This document shows positions 1 through 10,804 of a stretch of DNA of 64,000 bases, one piece after another. Source of the DNA: Diphasiastrum complanatum (taxonomy: Eukaryota > Streptophyta > Lycopodiopsida > Lycopodiales > Lycopodiaceae); NCBI GenBank assembly GCA_029204225.1, contig CM055104.1, forward strand, positions 48,678,451-48,742,450, written 5' to 3'. The translations under genes and the position numbers were made by a program. Position 1 is the first letter of the stretch. Each line of letters opens with the position of its first letter. The notes below the pieces were generated by a model. It was not told where the DNA came from, did no database searches, and saw only the letters and a program-made list of their open reading frames with translations.

Positions 1-577
1 TATTTGCATCCAACGCCAAGCCTAAAAAAAAAAATTGGTATAAATACCTTAGCCGCCAAGTTCATTCTTACTTCACACAATTTTCGAATGAGTTCATGTC
101 TGCTTAGCAAATTTCAGATGATCTTCTTGTTTTCTGATCTGATTCAGCCACTATTGCTTGCATCCTGACCGCTATCACGTCCTCTTTCGTTTGATTCATT
201 CTATGTCGTTCTCCATACACATTCCTCTCCGCTTTCAAAACCCCTAACACATCTTTTCAATTCACAAACATTAAAATAAAAACAAACAAACGGAACAAAA
301 CTTTAACTTTGTGCTTGTTTTATAAACTCTTTGTCTTTTCATTTCCAAAGTTTTGCCTCTACGACTTGTCATTCCACTTTACAGTTTGTCTTTTTGCATC
401 CGCCAGTTCTTTCAATCGCCATCCCGATTGCATCCGCCATCCAGTTTGCATCCGCTATCCACTTTCATTTTTGCATCCGACAGATTGCATCTGCCATTCC
501 ATCTGCCACTATAGCTGCCAGATCCCATCCGCCAACACTCTAGAGAACTTCCAAAAAAAATTAAAAAATTTCAAAAA
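1..577 (+). other. Leader/promoter-like region of repeat X1
   Basis: No protein is supported here. A TATA-like TATAAATACC lies at 39-48. A degenerate repeat of the type GCATCCGCCATCC runs from about 395 to 535. The stretch ends in an A-rich run just before the ATG at 578. Copy X2 also has a TATA-like box (TATATATAGG near 28311) before its coding part, so I read this as the 5' end (LTR or UTR) of the same repeat family. That link is inference. The short open frames here are not convincing. Confidence 0.4.
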
Positions 578-2849
578 ATGGCCTATTCGGATTCAGACCA
601 CAGTGAAGATATTTTTGATATGCCTAAGACACTCAAACTCGTTCTGTATGAAGATGACATCATGAATCAGTGGTATACACAGGCTGAACAGATGTTTAAG
701 ACACTTGAATTTCAAATTCACCATGGACGGGCCACCAAAGCCTATATCTGATGTACTAGGCATACGAAAAATTTTGATCAGAAGCAACTTACATTTTGCA
801 TTGATCTTCAAAATTTTCAGTCGATTATCTACTTGGCTGGCAGCAATCTCACCACCTTTGGCTTCCCTAGTGGCCACAAGGAGAAACCAGTCAAGTTGAC
901 CAACCTGTTGCAGCCACCTTATGCCAGGTTCCTTGATACCACTCTGGACACATGGAAGAACAAGGATGGCATTCTCTTCGAGGCCATCAAGTGCAAGGAG
1001 CTGGTAGCTGCGTGTGCTTATCTCACCTGGTACACCTATATCAGAAAGGCACATCTGCTGAGGATCCCCCTCTAGATATTTGCCATGTTGGGAGAATCCT
1101 ACAAAGGCCGCCAAAATATGTACAATTGGGCCATATTCATCTCTCGACAACTTATTGTTGCATTGTAGAAGAGAGCTCCAGTCACCTCCTTGGGGTATGT
1201 CTTTTTTGACTTAGCTCGTAGTCAATCCACTATTGACTTGAAGCTTGTCTTAGCTCCAAGGGATGTTGCTGCTAGCCGAGGCTATATTTCATCACAAGCT
1301 TCCGCCTCCCTTTCTCAACAGGTTGCCATGTTTCATGAACGTCGCATCAAGAGAAGACATGATAGGTCATCACCACCTACTGAGACCACACCACCACCTA
1401 AGAAGTCCAGGAATAAGATGACCGCCCGCAAGCCGCCCCCTGAATCAGAGATGGAATCAGATACCCCACAACAAAGGACTACCAAGTTGACTCCCAGGAA
1501 GCAGACCAAGCAGATGCAGGGTATGAAGATGTCCCGTCAAGTAGCGACGACCACGAGGATGAAGAGGAGGGTAGCCTCCAAACCAGACGTACTCGACAAC
1601 GCCAAACCTCACCGGCTACCTCCTCACCTCAGTATCAGATCCAAATTACCCAAAAGACACTGATGCAATCACCAGATATGAGCACCCGATCTCAATCATC
1701 ATCGGGATCCATTCCAGTTGTTACCTCACCCCCTCATGCCTAGTAGACACAAGCAATACTTTCAGGGGAGGGAAAAAGGGAGCTGTCTGCAACCACACAA
1801 GCAGAACACACAATTGTAGCTAACCCCACTCATGACGACCAAGCTAAAGAGACTGTTGCAGCCAATCTTGACCAAGAAACAAGAAAAGATCAAGATCAAG
1901 GTCAGGCATCACAAATTTTAGTGGAAGTCCAGGAAAGTCCAAGGGCCGAAGAGAAAGCAGAACACTCCTCTGCTCTGAAGCAAGATAGCTTCATCGATGT
2001 AGATGCACTTGAATACTTCGATGAAGGCGATCTTGTGGAAGAGGAGGTGGAGATCGTTCCAGAGGTAGCTACACTAGTATCACCACTACCACCATTGTTG
2101 ATACCGCCTCCATCACCGTTTCACTTACCACTACCATCATTCATTGCTACTGATGTAAAGACACAACTAATTGTTCCACTTCCAACTCACCCCACGACCC
2201 CTCAGTTTTATTTTCCTACCTACCACCACCTTCCTTGCGAATTTCCAACTCTTCCAGTCTATGACAGTTTGCGTGAGAAAGCTAGGGAAATCTTGAAATG
2301 GCATACCGAGACCTCATACCATCTGCATTGGTTGGTGCACCAGCTTGCACAACAGACAGATGAGCTCAAGACGACAAAGCAGGATCTGCAAAAGACGCGG
2401 AGTTGTTGACAGTTTTGGAAGAATTGCAAAGTGAAAGGGCCAAGAGACTAGAGGAACAAAATCAATTTTCAAATCATCTCTAGTCCCTTCAAGAGGTGCA
2501 AGAACAGTTTGAGCGCCAGTTAGATCTCCTGACTCAAGAAAATAAGAAACTAATCGATGCGATGATGACGGTTAAGCAACCAATAAGGCCAGAGGATATC
2601 AATGTACCAGTTTCGTCTTCGGGAGTAGCAGTAAAAATGGAGAAGTATGTCTCCTTGATTCAAAAGCACGAAGCCCTAAAGAAGAACCAGCAAATCTTAG
2701 AAGAAGAAAACAATAAGAAGCTATCAGCACTCCAAGAAAGTGTCGGCAAAGTCCAAGAGGAACTTCTTTTCGACACCATACCCACCACATCTTCTCTAAA
2801 ATCCAATGATCATTTTAAAACGATTTATTTTGCCAACAGCTCAGTATAA
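578..2849 (+). pseudogene. Unclassified repeat-encoded protein, copy X1 (degenerate)
   Basis: One reading frame runs from the ATG at 578 to 1663, broken only by stops at 749-751, 1073-1075 and 1166-1168. It then continues in other frames at 1921-2409 and 2496-2849. The first part starts with an acidic segment (YSDSDHSEDIF) followed by a helical, hydrophobic region. The middle is basic and rich in Pro/Ser/Thr. The 1921-2409 part is acidic, then proline-rich (PLPPLLIPPPSPF), and ends in a predicted coiled coil that continues in 2496-2849. The same order (acidic start, Pro-rich middle, coiled-coil tail) recurs at 28427-30171, so this is a multicopy family. I see no zinc knuckle, protease, RT or integrase motif and cannot name it. 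A gag-like protein of a non-autonomous LTR element is the most economical guess. Confidence 0.5.
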
Positions 2850-2881
2850 CCTCATAACTAATGTGAAAAGTTTTTACACTT

Positions 2882-2956
2882 GGTGTGTGTGGTCAGTTGA
2901 ACCCAGGACCTCCCCCATTCTGGTGGGGTGCTCTACCACTGAGCTACCCGTCCATT
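2882..2956 (-). pseudogene. tRNA-like sequence (tRNA relic or SINE head)
   Basis: On the minus strand the sequence has a perfect Pol III A-box, TAGCTCAGTGG (2936-2946), inside a D-arm-like GTAGCTCAGTGGTAGAGC. About 33 bases on is a B-box-like GGTTCAACTGACC (2891-2903) preceded by GGTCCTGG. The anticodon stem region is present as CCCCA/TGGGG, but the T-stem pairing is imperfect and the acceptor stem does not close cleanly. This fits a tRNA pseudogene or a tRNA-derived SINE head better than a working tRNA. I assign no anticodon. Confidence 0.55.
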
Positions 2957-3189
2957 TGTGTTCCAAGACTGTTGTGCAAGGACTATAGCCTTGACACTTT
3001 CTAGATCAGGTCGTAGATGTGCTAATTGAAAGGCGGGTACATCACCATTGCATTACCATTATACTGCAAATCATAGAAGTTAGAAGCAGGCAGACCCTAT
3101 CGGCTGATAGCTGGCTGGAATCTGTCATTCAGAGAATAAGCACTAGTAGTCATATGAATCTTAGCAAACATCTATCGTAGATCATCAGC

Positions 3190-4405
3190 CAAACAAGAAG
3201 GTCATCAATTCAAAATGGATCTTCAAAAGAAAGTTCAACCCAAATGGGTCTATTGCCAAATGGAAGGCAAGATTCGTAGCTAAAGGCTACAAACAAGTTC
3301 AAGGTATTGACTACAACAAGACTTTCAAACTCGTAGTCAAATTACAGTCTTCTCATAACTCTATTTGCATATGCTGCTATTAACAATCTTGAAATCCATT
3401 TGATGGATTTCAAGACAACATTTTTTCATGGAGATATCCAAGAAGAAATCTATATCTCATAGCTTGAAGGATATGAGGTAACCAAGAGCATAAAGTATGT
3501 CGATTGCATAAAGCTCTGTATGGGCTAAAACAACCATGTGCCTAGTTTGATAGAATAAACTCATACCTTATGCATATTGGTTTCAAACCAAGCACTACTA
3601 ACAGCAATGTCTATGTACAACATTTTCATACTAGACCAGTAATCATTGCACTTTATGTTGATGATGCATTATTATTCAACAATGACAAATTCTTATAGTC
3701 AAAGATTAAGTCAATTCTTTCAAAAGAATTTGACATGACTGATCTAGATGAAGTACATCATTTACTCGGATTTGTATCAGTAGAGATAGAGTAAATAATA
3801 AGCTTTATCTCAAGCAGCACAAATATATGCATAACATGTTGTAGAAATACAGCATGGGTGACTGCAAGTCCATCAATTCACCAATGGATCTTGCTTACAA
3901 GCTCTCAAAAGACATGTGTCCCAAAGATCTAAATTTTACACAGTCCACTTATCAATCCTTGATTGGGTCCACTGATATACGCAATGGTCTGTGCCCAAAC
4001 ATATCTAGCTTTTACAATTAGTACACTTAGTCACTTTATGACAAATCCAATATTACAACATTGGAAGGCTCTGAAAAGGGTCATAAAGTACATTCAAAGT
4101 ACTAAAGCCTATGCACTATGCTATGATGGAACCATTCTTGCATGATCAACTCTTTACGAGTACGTCGATTCAGATGGAGATGGAGATCCATATACCAAAA
4201 AATCAACTCCTGATTATTGCTTTTATTTAGCAAGCAATCCAATCCCTTGGAACAACAGAAAGCAGAAATCGATTTCTCTGTCTTTAACAGAAGTTGAGTA
4301 TATTGGTGCAACTCAGGCTACAAAAGAAACTATTTGGATCAAATTATTGTTGCAGAATCTCTCAAACCAGCAACTCAAAGCTACGACTAAAAGGAAAGCT
4401 CCTTA
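3190..4405 (+). pseudogene. Copia RT-RNase H relic
   Basis: Fragments in several frames give the Copia order. First is the start of the RT domain (KARFVAKGYKQVQGIDY near 3275). Next are segments around the VDD catalytic site (about 3655-3670), then SLIGPLIYAMVCAQT (about 3957) and an RNase H region with EYVDSDGDGDPYTKKST and the KQKSISLSLTEVEYIGATQA motif (about 4160-4320). Stops and frameshifts occur throughout. No gag, integrase or LTR of this copy is visible. It ends where the LTR of the minus-strand chromovirus begins at 4411, so it was probably a target of that insertion or was truncated by it. Confidence 0.8.
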
Positions 4406-4410
4406 GATCC

Positions 4411-4908
4411 TGCTTACAAATCCTAGACACAAAGGATAACACACTATGGAAAAACCACCCAACCAAGTAGAAGCATCCAATCAATCTCTAGAAGCCTCAC
4501 CCCCAAGCCAAGGAACAAGAAGCATGAATGTAGAGTGAGAGTTTGGCAATGAATCAAGAACCATAATGAGGAGTAGGGCGAGTTTGGACCTCTTATATAG
4601 AGCCAAAAGCATCCTGGGCACATAGCCATGCGTAGCCCTATGTTCCCTATACATAGATTCACCTAGAATAGAGTCCTATGCATGGACCAACTATTCATAG
4701 AATTGCTATTGATAACTCTACACATGCATACACTATCTCATACCTTGTCTAAACTCCATTTAGTGTGTTCTGGGCCTCACAAGGATATTAGTTACTTTCG
4801 GGTCACGTCTCGTATGACGTGGCATAACTAACAGCTTATTTTACTGGAGTACCGTATATCCAAGACTAGGAGTATAATGTATCCTATGTACTGGTCATGG
4901 ACATAACA
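4411..4908 (-). repeat. 3' LTR of the minus-strand chromovirus
   Basis: Read on the minus strand it starts TGTTATGTCCATGACC at 4908, directly after a purine-rich tract AGGAGGGAAGAA (4909-4920), and ends in ..AAGCA at 4411. Length is 498 bp. A TATA-like CTCTATATAAGAGG lies inside. A homologous LTR in the opposite orientation lies at 13100-13548 and starts TGTTATGTCCATGTCC. That independent copy supports the boundaries. The flanking five bases at 4406-4410 are GATCC. The matching right-hand target duplicate was not found because the 5' LTR is missing. Confidence 0.75.
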
Positions 4909-4930
4909 TTCTTCCCTCCTTAAACTGTTT

Positions 4931-5089
4931 CTATCCTTGGAAACTAAAATTCGGAAAATTCTTCTTTATGCTATCAACTCTCTCCCACGAATCATCATCC
5001 TCAGTACGACCCTTCCACCGAATTAAGCACTCAGAGATAGAACGATTTCTCAATTGTTTATCTCTGGTTCTGAGCACTTTCTCAGGTTC
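4931..5089 (-). pseudogene. Chromodomain of the chromovirus polyprotein
   Basis: The minus strand encodes ECLIRWKGRTEDDDSWE and ends with a stop at 4931-4933, ten bases before the polypurine tract starts. The RWKG..EDDDSWE pattern is the core of the C-terminal chromodomain of plant chromovirus integrases, which in this family is thought to guide insertion to modified chromatin. It is linked to the integrase through a region ending KVLRTRDKQLRNR. Confidence 0.75.
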
Positions 5090-6385
5090 CAAAGGTTCAA
5101 ATGGGATAAATCCTCATCCGATCTAACTGTATCACCATCATATAAACTTAGTTTCAAACGACTTACATGAAACAATGGGTGTGCAGTCGATTTTCCTTGA
5201 AGATCAAGTTCATACGCCAAAGAACCAATTCTACGTACAATCCTGAAAGGTCCACAATAACGGGTAGACAACTTATAATGCAACCCTATACGTAACGTCT
5301 TAAAATCTTTTGGAATATACCCAATTATCAACTTTAAAATCTCTTGGAGATCTCTTAAGATCGGTATAGTGTTTAGCTCTAATTTGAGCACTCCGGATAC
5401 TATCTTTAGCCACTTGCAACATTTCTTGCATATCATGCAAAAAATCAGCAACCTTCTGGATCTTAACAGACTTCGTCTCAACATTTACTGGAGATCTAGG
5501 CTGAAAACCGTACATAAGCATAAAAGGACTGTAACTTGTAGCATAATGTTTTCTACTATTATATGCAAAGTCAACCAGTGGGAGATAATCTTCCCAATGA
5601 GATTGTCTGTGAGAAACATACGTCCTCAATATATCTTCCATAGTTTGATTAGTCCTTTCTGTTTGGCCATCTGATTCAGGATAATCAGAAAAACTCAAAC
5701 TCAAAGAAGTTTCCAGTTTATGGAATACTGCTGACCAAAAGTGACCTGTGAACTTAGGATCTCTATCACTAACAATGTCACTTGGCAGACCATACAACCG
5801 AAATAATCTTTCAACAAAGATCTGGGCTAAATCAGAAGCTTTTATAGTTGACTTTACTAGTATGAATGCAACTAACTTAGTTAACCAATCCACTACAACC
5901 CAAATAGAATCATTTTGTCATTGGATCTTTGGAAGTCCAACTACAAAATCCATAGACATGCTTTCTCATTTCTTATCTGGGATATCTAACAGATGCAACA
6001 AACCACCAACCTTATGGCGTTCAGCCTTTGCTAGTTGACAGGGCTTGCATTTACCAAGTCCAGAGTCCTATGTATACCGAGATGTCTTGCACAGGGTATG
6101 TCATGACATTCAAACAAAATCTTCCGTTTGAGCTCATCATCACCAGGTATGCAAACTTTTCCATTCCAAAATAGTAATCCATCTCGAATGGTGAACTGTT
6201 CCACAATCTTCTTGTCTTTCTTAGTTAGTTGAGTCCCCTGTGTTTCTGACTCAACATTGTCCACATTTCTTCTAGTCTGAACAATGTTCCAAATGTGACC
6301 AAAATGGGAATCTGATTCATATTTTTCTCTCAGCGAAAGATATAGATCCATAGAAATCTGGGTGAATAACAACTCGTTCAGTTCA
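5090..6385 (-). pseudogene. Chromovirus integrase
   Basis: The minus strand carries a partial zinc finger (HDIPCARHLGIHRT, then CQLAKAERHKVGG). The second Cys pair is reached by a deletion or frameshift near 6030. The catalytic core has DWLTKLVAFI, SDRDPKFTGHFW (second Asp) and PESDGQTERTNQ (Glu region), between about 5890 and 5640. The C-terminal part has LHYKLSTRYCGPFRIV, the GPF/Y module typical of Gypsy integrases. Stops interrupt the frame around 5890-6030 and near 5300. Confidence 0.8.
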
Positions 6386-7921
6386 CCGATCCGACTAAGA
6401 GCATCTGCAAGTTGATTAGAGTTGTCTCTTATGTAACGAATTTCATGATCGAATTTTTGCATCAATTCAGCCCATCGAGCTTTTCTCCCCCGAAGATCAT
6501 GTTGATTACAAAAATACTTAAGAGGCTGGTGATCCGTATACACTACAAACTTACTACCATACAAGTATTGTCTCCAGGTTTAAAGTGCATGGATTACAAC
6601 AAACAATTCATTTTCCTTCGTAGTATAATGCAACTGAGGACTAGTGAATTTTTTGCTTTCAAACGCTAGTGGCCTATCCATTCGTAATAGAACTGTTCCA
6701 ACTGCAACATCACTTGCGTCCGTTCTCACGACTTAAGATAAATCTGAATTTGCAATTTGTAACACGGGAGCTGAAACAATCATTGTTTTAAGTTTCTCAA
6801 AACACTGATTCAATTCCTCGTTCCAAACAACAGGCGGACTAGGTTGATTCCTCTTTTTCTTTTTATTAACGAAACCTTTTGTTAGATTATTAAGCGGTGC
6901 TACTAACTTAGCATAATCCTCAATAAATCTTTTGAAGAAAAGTGTAAAACCTAAAAAAGACTTTACCTGCCTCACAGTTTTCGAAATTGGCCACTCAATC
7001 ACAATCTTGATTTTATCCTCTTCAATCTTGATCCCATTCATTGTGATCTTATGACCGAGATAAAGCAACTCTTGCTTAAAGAATTCACACTTGGACTCTT
7101 TAGCGTAGAGTAACTCCTGACAGAGTTTCATCAAGACGATTTTTAAGTGTTCTACGTGTTCCACCAAGGATTTCCAGTAAACGAGAATGTCGTCTAAGAA
7201 TACTACCACAAACTTCCCCAAATATGGACGAAATAAATCGTTCATCATTTGCTGGAGCATTCGTTAATCCAAATGGCAATACTAGAAATTCATAATGACT
7301 AAATCTAGAACGAAATCCTGTCTTTTAATCATCTTCTGACTTATTTCTTATTTGATGGTACCCTATCTTGAGATCTATCTTGGTGAAATATTACGCTCCA
7401 CCCAAGCGATCTACAAGGTCATCCATTCTGGGTAATGGATATTTATTCTTTATAGTCACTTTATTAAGCCCCTTGTAATCCACACACATCCGGAAACCTC
7501 CATCTTTCTTCGCTTTAAGAAGAACAGGGGCGCCCCATGGTGATTTACTAGGTTGTATATGTCTCATCCTCAGATAGTTTTCTATTTGATTTGAAATCTC
7601 TGTCTCCTCTTTCTAAGAGAACCTATAAGGTTGTCTAGTAACAGGTTGACTTTCTGGAAAATCCTGTGGTCTACTGACCTAGATAGATGGTGATAAACCA
7701 TGAGGTAATTCAGATGGAAAAACATCCCTAAATTCACTTATGATCTGTTCTTTCACTACTTGTTCATGATCTAAATTTACTGAGTTAAGAATTGCTGAGA
7801 ATTCAGAACCATTTAGATTCATTTCAAGAACATCCACAACTGGAATAGCATAAATTGAAAAAACTTCATACACAGAATAATCCAATGCTTCCATTTTATT
7901 AACTGTAGAAATCTGATCCAA
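6386..7921 (-). pseudogene. Chromovirus reverse transcriptase and RNase H
   Basis: The RT starts near 7700 with a VFPSELPHGLSPS segment and shows [20 protein letters not shown] at about 7440-7500. The catalytic motif is [10 protein letters not shown] (about 7175-7205), the F-L-D-D form of YxDD. The connection has LYLGHKITMNGI and SFLGF. RNase H follows with TDASDVAVGTVLL (about 6690-6730), YTDHQPLKYF and the ending NQLADALSRIGEL (about 6390-6430). A frameshift lies near 7260 and stops lie near 6570 and 6735. Confidence 0.85.
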
Positions 7922-8149
7922 CGGACGTACAAAATTACTACCAAATAATATAACTACCTTATCACCCTCCTTGAAAGTGAGAACATGCTTCTCAAAATCA
8001 ATTAACAGAGAAGACGATTTACTGAATAACCATTCGTAACCTAAGATTAAATCAGTACGAGCTAGGTTTAAAACATGAAAATTATCTAATTATGTGTGTC
8101 CTTGCACCAAAACTGGGAGCTTCGGGACTTTTACGTTCCAAGTCTCCAA

Positions 8150-8921
8150 CTATGCTCTTGAAGCTAGATAAACTTTATATCTATGATTGATGGCTTCAGT
8201 TTCCAAGCTGAGTTTCTGCACAAAACAAGAATTAATAAAATTACGAGTTGAACCACTGTCCAATAAAATACTTACTTCTTGATCTAAAACTGTGCCAATT
8301 AAACGTAAAAACGCATCCTCAAAGTTTTGAAACACATTTCGCCTGCATTCGTTCTGATAGTCGGCTGGCAAACCTAAGACAAACTTGGATAATGCCAACT
8401 TCGCATCGAATGATGGAACCCTATTCCATAGGTCCATGAATTCCTGGATATAAGAGTCTAAACTATTTGTACTCATCTTGCAGTTCACGAATTTCATGTA
8501 GTAGTCCACGTCATCAGCAACTATGAAAGCTTTCTTAAAAACTTCCGCAAACGCATCCCAAGTAGTTGGCTTCAGTAGTAAATCTCGCCACCAAGATGAC
8601 GCTTTGTCGTGTAAGAACAGCACGACACTTTCAATTTTTATCTCATCAGGAACACCGTGCAGATTGAAGTAACTACTCCACTTGGCCAGTCAGTCCTCGA
8701 AGACCTCAGGTTTCTTTCTTCTCGCCCGCATAAACCTCCGGTTGAAAATCGAGATTTGGTGAAGACATCAACTTGACTTGATTCAAAAGAACCTCCATTT
8801 GCTGATCTCTCGTCTGATTACGATTATTCATATCATTGAGTGTTGTACTCAATTGTTGACAAATCACCATATAAGATGGCGCACCTGGATTTGCAGCTTG
8901 ATTTGAAGTTTTTTCGACCAT
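8150..8921 (-). pseudogene. Chromovirus gag fused to protease
   Basis: The gag core is recognisable by FNLHGVPDEIKIESVVLFLH and ASSWWRDLL, followed by the capsid-like region LDSYIQEFMDLWNRVPSFD and KFVLGLPADYQNEC. It runs straight into the aspartic protease motif LLDSGSTRNFINSCFV with no nucleocapsid zinc knuckle between them, so that part appears deleted. A frame change lies around 8624-8705. The N-terminal piece 8706-8921 starts MVEKTSNQAANPG. Confidence 0.75.
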
Positions 8922-8950
8922 CTCGATATATCTATCTTGGAAATTACTAT

Positions 8951-10731
8951 ATTTAGTTAATATTTGATTAACTCATAGTGAAGTATGTTGACCAAAAACT
9001 GACTGAAATTGATTCCAGTATGGTCAAATCACTATTATTAGTCAATTTCATAGACATTACAAGAAACTGAAAAAAAAAATCAAAAATTTTGAGTTTTCGC
9101 ACTCTTAATTCTTTTTTAAATTTTTTTACGTTTTCTAAAAATTCATAAAAAATCACAGTTAGTTATTAAGCAATCGAAATCGAAAATTCGATTCACTGTT
9201 CGATTCTTAATTTTACTTCATTAATGTCCATCAGGCATGCATGACATGCGACATTAAACTGATTTTTTACTTTACAAAATTTTACGTAAAAATTCAGTTC
9301 TACGGAAATTGTCAACTATAAAATCCAGTTTTGTATCTAACCGTCAGAGTACATGCATATGACTACTCAAAACAGATCTAACCAACTCATGCATGTCAGA
9401 ATCACTCAGAGAAACCACATGCAAACATTCCATGCAAGCACAGTACCTCAAAATAGGAAATTGTCATGCATGCATTCAGAACAATTGAAAATTTTACCAA
9501 TTTTGCTCACAAAATTTCACAACTTCATATGCTCATATCTTTGGCTACAGGACACCAAATTGGGTGCTGTAAAGCTCAGTACAGAGGGAGACTCAGTGAA
9601 CAAGACACTTGCCATGTCAGCCTGCCACCTAGGACTCACACATGCGAGTTCAAAACAGCCAGTTAAGCTGTAGGAGAGCGCACGTTTTTAAGATCAATTT
9701 GTCAAAAAACATGCAAACACTCAACAAAGTCTAAAAGTGATGATCCAAACAATCTTAAATGGTCTCTAAGAGTTCCATGAAGCCTTCATATAAATCCTAT
9801 GAAGCAGTATGGGCTGAGAACCGTGAATTCTTGGTTTCTAGAAGTCAAAATTGCTACAAACTTGATGGAATTGAAACATAAGCCTCTACCCATCAATTTA
9901 TAGGTCTTATAGCTTGCTGGAAAGGTAAAAAAGAATACAAATCATGCTGGAAAAATCCAAAATGATCCCCTTATGGATTTAGAAATCCATCCCCCAAAAT
10001 TCACCAAAATTGGTCAATTTTTGACACTTTTTTACTTCCTACAAACCCAATTGCTTGAATTCTTGGCTCTAACTTCTAGGAAAGCTTCAAAAGACTATGA
10101 TTCATCTTTTTCCAGATTCAATTGATATTCAACAACTTCCTACCATCCAATTTCATGGAAAAACAAGCAAAAATCATGAATTTTAGCCCTTTCTAGGTTT
10201 TTTTAACCATGCACAATTGGAAATTAATGGCAAGAACGTTTTTCAAATCCACATGAAATCCAAAATACAGAGTTACAACCAATTAATTGATCTAATCTTG
10301 CTGTATTTTGAATTCTACCCTCCATTTTGTGCCAAAAACATGGAAAACAAGCCAAATTTGGCCACAAAAGAGCCTGGATTCCAAATACATGGAAAGATCC
10401 AACATGCAAACTGAATTTCAACAACTTCAAAGTGAATTAACTTAGTGAAAATTTCAGATCCTTCACTAGTTTTGAACTACACATGCTAAAACTCCAAAAA
10501 AGACACTAAAATTGATTTCCTAGCACAATTTTCCATAAACCCTGGCTCATAGTAGATCCCAGATACGTTGAAGGTTGTTGTTGTCCTCACTTTAATTCTA
10601 CATTGTCAGTTCATTCCTTTTCACCAAATAATTGCACAACCCATGACACTATAGTTAGGATCTCTAAGTCTAACTACAAGAAACTAAAAAGATTCCAATT
10701 ATGAAATTGAATTTATCCAACCAATCCAACA
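8951..10731. other. AT-rich stretch without genes, probable LTR/leader DNA
   Basis: I see no credible coding region on either strand. The left part (9060-9200) is A/T homopolymer-rich. The right end (…CCAATCCAACA) directly precedes a primer-binding site at 10733, so the end of this stretch is probably the U5 end of an LTR in plus orientation. The LTR start could not be placed. A cluster of CATGCA motifs is listed separately. Confidence 0.45.
9236..9474 (+). promoter_or_regulatory. Cluster of CATGCA (RY-type) motifs
   Basis: CATGCA occurs at 9236, 9352, 9388, 9418, 9431, 9465 and 9469, seven times in about 240 bases. More single copies lie near 9711, 10207 and 10403. CATGCA is the RY element bound by seed B3 transcription factors in plants. 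Whether this repeat-derived stretch acts as a promoter is not shown by the sequence. Confidence 0.3.
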
Positions 10732-10732
10732 G

Positions 10733-10744
10733 TGGTATCAGAGT
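10733..10744 (+). other. Primer-binding site (iMet tRNA type), orphan
   Basis: TGGTATCAGAGT matches the tRNA-iMet primer site of plant Copia elements except for the last base. It follows ..CCAACAG, which looks like an LTR end. Only about 70 bases of leader follow before minus-strand Copia sequence starts, so the element it belonged to is truncated. Confidence 0.6.
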
Positions 10745-10804
10745 AAGAGCTCGCTCTATTTCCCACAACACCACTTCCACTACTATTGCATCTACCAATA
10801 CCAA

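Larger units (their letters stand above)
4411..8950 (-). mobile_element. Ty3/Gypsy chromovirus, minus strand, 5' end lost
   Basis: On the minus strand the domain order is gag, protease, RT, RNase H, integrase, chromodomain, polypurine tract and 3' LTR, which is the order of a plant chromovirus. The coding part is interrupted by stops and frameshifts. No 5' LTR or primer-binding site could be found upstream of gag (above 8950), so the element is truncated at its 5' side or the LTR there is too diverged to see. Confidence 0.85.

Noticed and set aside
593..1150. 185-codon open frame on the minus strand
   Set aside because: Lies opposite the X1 coding part, whose plus-strand frame has the copy X2 as support; antisense shadow.
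2599..2790. Minus-strand open frame opposite the X1 coiled coil
   Set aside because: Shadow of a coiled-coil coding frame.
4406..4410. GATCC as target duplication of the chromovirus
   Set aside because: The other flank is missing, so it cannot be tested.
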